A stretch of 64,000 bases of DNA from an uncultured Pelagibacteraceae bacterium (lineage in GTDB: Bacteria > Pseudomonadota > Alphaproteobacteria > Pelagibacterales > Pelagibacteraceae). The notes beneath the pieces are model-generated. The model saw nothing but the letters and a program-made list of their open reading frames with translations. It ran no database searches and was not told the DNA's origin. The stretch covers positions 1-64,000 of the forward strand of contig CABZDR010000005.1 of NCBI GenBank assembly GCA_902524535.1, read 5' to 3'. Numbering within the stretch: position 1 is the stretch's first letter; each line of letters starts with the position of its first letter. The translations under genes were made by a program, and so were the position numbers. This document shows positions 63,615 to 64,000 of this stretch, piece after piece.

Positions 63615-64000
63615 TTATCTTTTATAAATGGTAATATTATCTTTGGCTAGTTTTGGGCTAATATTGGTTTTGTTTTTGTATTTACTATTCAACGTATCTA
63701 AAGATGTAAATGTCATATGCTCCTTACTAATTGGCAAGTTTTTAGGGCTTTTAAACAGGTAAAATTTATCGATTAATCTATTTTGAATAAGATTTTTCGT
63801 TATTTTATCTCCGCCCTCTACTAATAAATTCCTAACACCAAGAATATATAGTTTTTTTAAAACTGCTTTTAAGTTAAACATTTTCTTATTATCAATTTTA
63901 GATCTAATTAATGTTATTCCTTTTTTTTTTAAAATTTTTATTTTTTTGGTATTTAGAGCGTTATGAAAAATTATAGTGTTATTTTTATTGGCAGACTTAA
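63615..64000 (-). CDS. ribD: Riboflavin biosynthesis protein RibD, C-terminal part
   Basis: The reading frame stays open from a stop at 63615 to the window edge, giving about 127 residues of the reductase half of RibD: TIIFHNALNTKK, the loop GITLIRSKIDNKK and the conserved NLLVEGGDKITKNLI near the end, which binds NADPH and substrate. The deaminase half is outside the window. An internal ATG at 63881 is not the start, because the frame and the similarity continue upstream of it. Confidence 0.9.
   Translation of the reverse strand, partial: KSANKNNTIIFHNALNTKKIKILKKKGITLIRSKIDNKKMFNLKAVLKKLYILGVRNLLVEGGDKITKNLIQNRLIDKFYLFKSPKNLPISKEHMTFTSLDTLNSKYKNKTNISPKLAKDNITIYKR

Overview
This is a contiguous stretch of a streamlined, AT-rich alphaproteobacterial chromosome. 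Very low GC, very short spacers, overlapping start and stop codons, few Shine-Dalgarno sequences and the particular gene neighbourhoods (metG-tatD, scpAB-tatABC-serS, yajC-secDF, ppk-ppx, pst-pho beside lipid-remodelling genes) point to a SAR11 (Pelagibacterales) bacterium. That assignment is an inference from gene content and style; no database search was possible. No insertion sequences, prophage genes, CRISPR arrays or rRNA genes were seen. No gap between genes exceeds 300 bases; the longest is about 166 bases (45656-45821) and holds a perfect hairpin.

Layout. 1-4.8 kb: a truncated GIY-YIG protein, tRNA-Glu, glpX, an SbmA/BacA-like transporter, an NDUFS4-like complex I subunit, tRNA-Pro, a zinc-ribbon membrane protein, nhaA and a glutathione peroxidase. 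4.8-13.2 kb, minus strand: an MBL hydrolase, tatD, metG, holB, tmk, a D,D-carboxypeptidase, an RlpA/SPOR lipoprotein, a lytic transglycosylase and a RarD-like permease (replication, translation and cell wall). 13.2-26.2 kb: tRNA-Ser, sdhE, recG, DUF502, a Tat-type M48 lipoprotein, tRNA-Lys, then tgt, a cyclophilin, coaD, gyrA, ssb, and divergent uvrA plus a PuuD-like membrane protein. 26.2-37 kb: one long minus-strand run dgt-argS-orf-nagZ-scpAB-tatABC-serS-yajC-secDF. 37-41.2 kb: erpA, xth, and a zinc-uptake locus (znuA divergent from znuCB-zur) with two Zur-like palindromes between them.

41.2-45.7 kb is the most accessory-looking part: a circularly permuted ATP-grasp protein divergent from an Anbu-type proteasome-like peptidase, then a tight run of a small membrane protein, arsenate reductase, an AqpS-like channel and a Nudix hydrolase, then a lysine-rich 69-residue coiled-coil protein followed by the hairpin.

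45.8-60.7 kb is a phosphorus island. It holds polyphosphate metabolism (ppx, ppk), a SixA-like phosphatase, the phoB-phoU-pstB-pstA-pstC-pstS transport and signalling set, an unknown exported protein, the sensor phoR, and a lipid-remodelling set (glycosyltransferase Agt-like, PlcP-like phospholipase, lipid kinase). I find 11-base-periodic Pho-box-like repeats of the form TTTTAAY-N4-NTGTAAY before pstS, and on both strands in the spacer between plcP and the lipid kinase, so uptake and membrane-lipid replacement probably form one PhoB regulon. The glycosyltransferase gene is interrupted by a one-base frameshift at a run of Ts. 60.7-64 kb: manC, a RibB protein with a degenerate RibA half, ribE and a truncated ribD.
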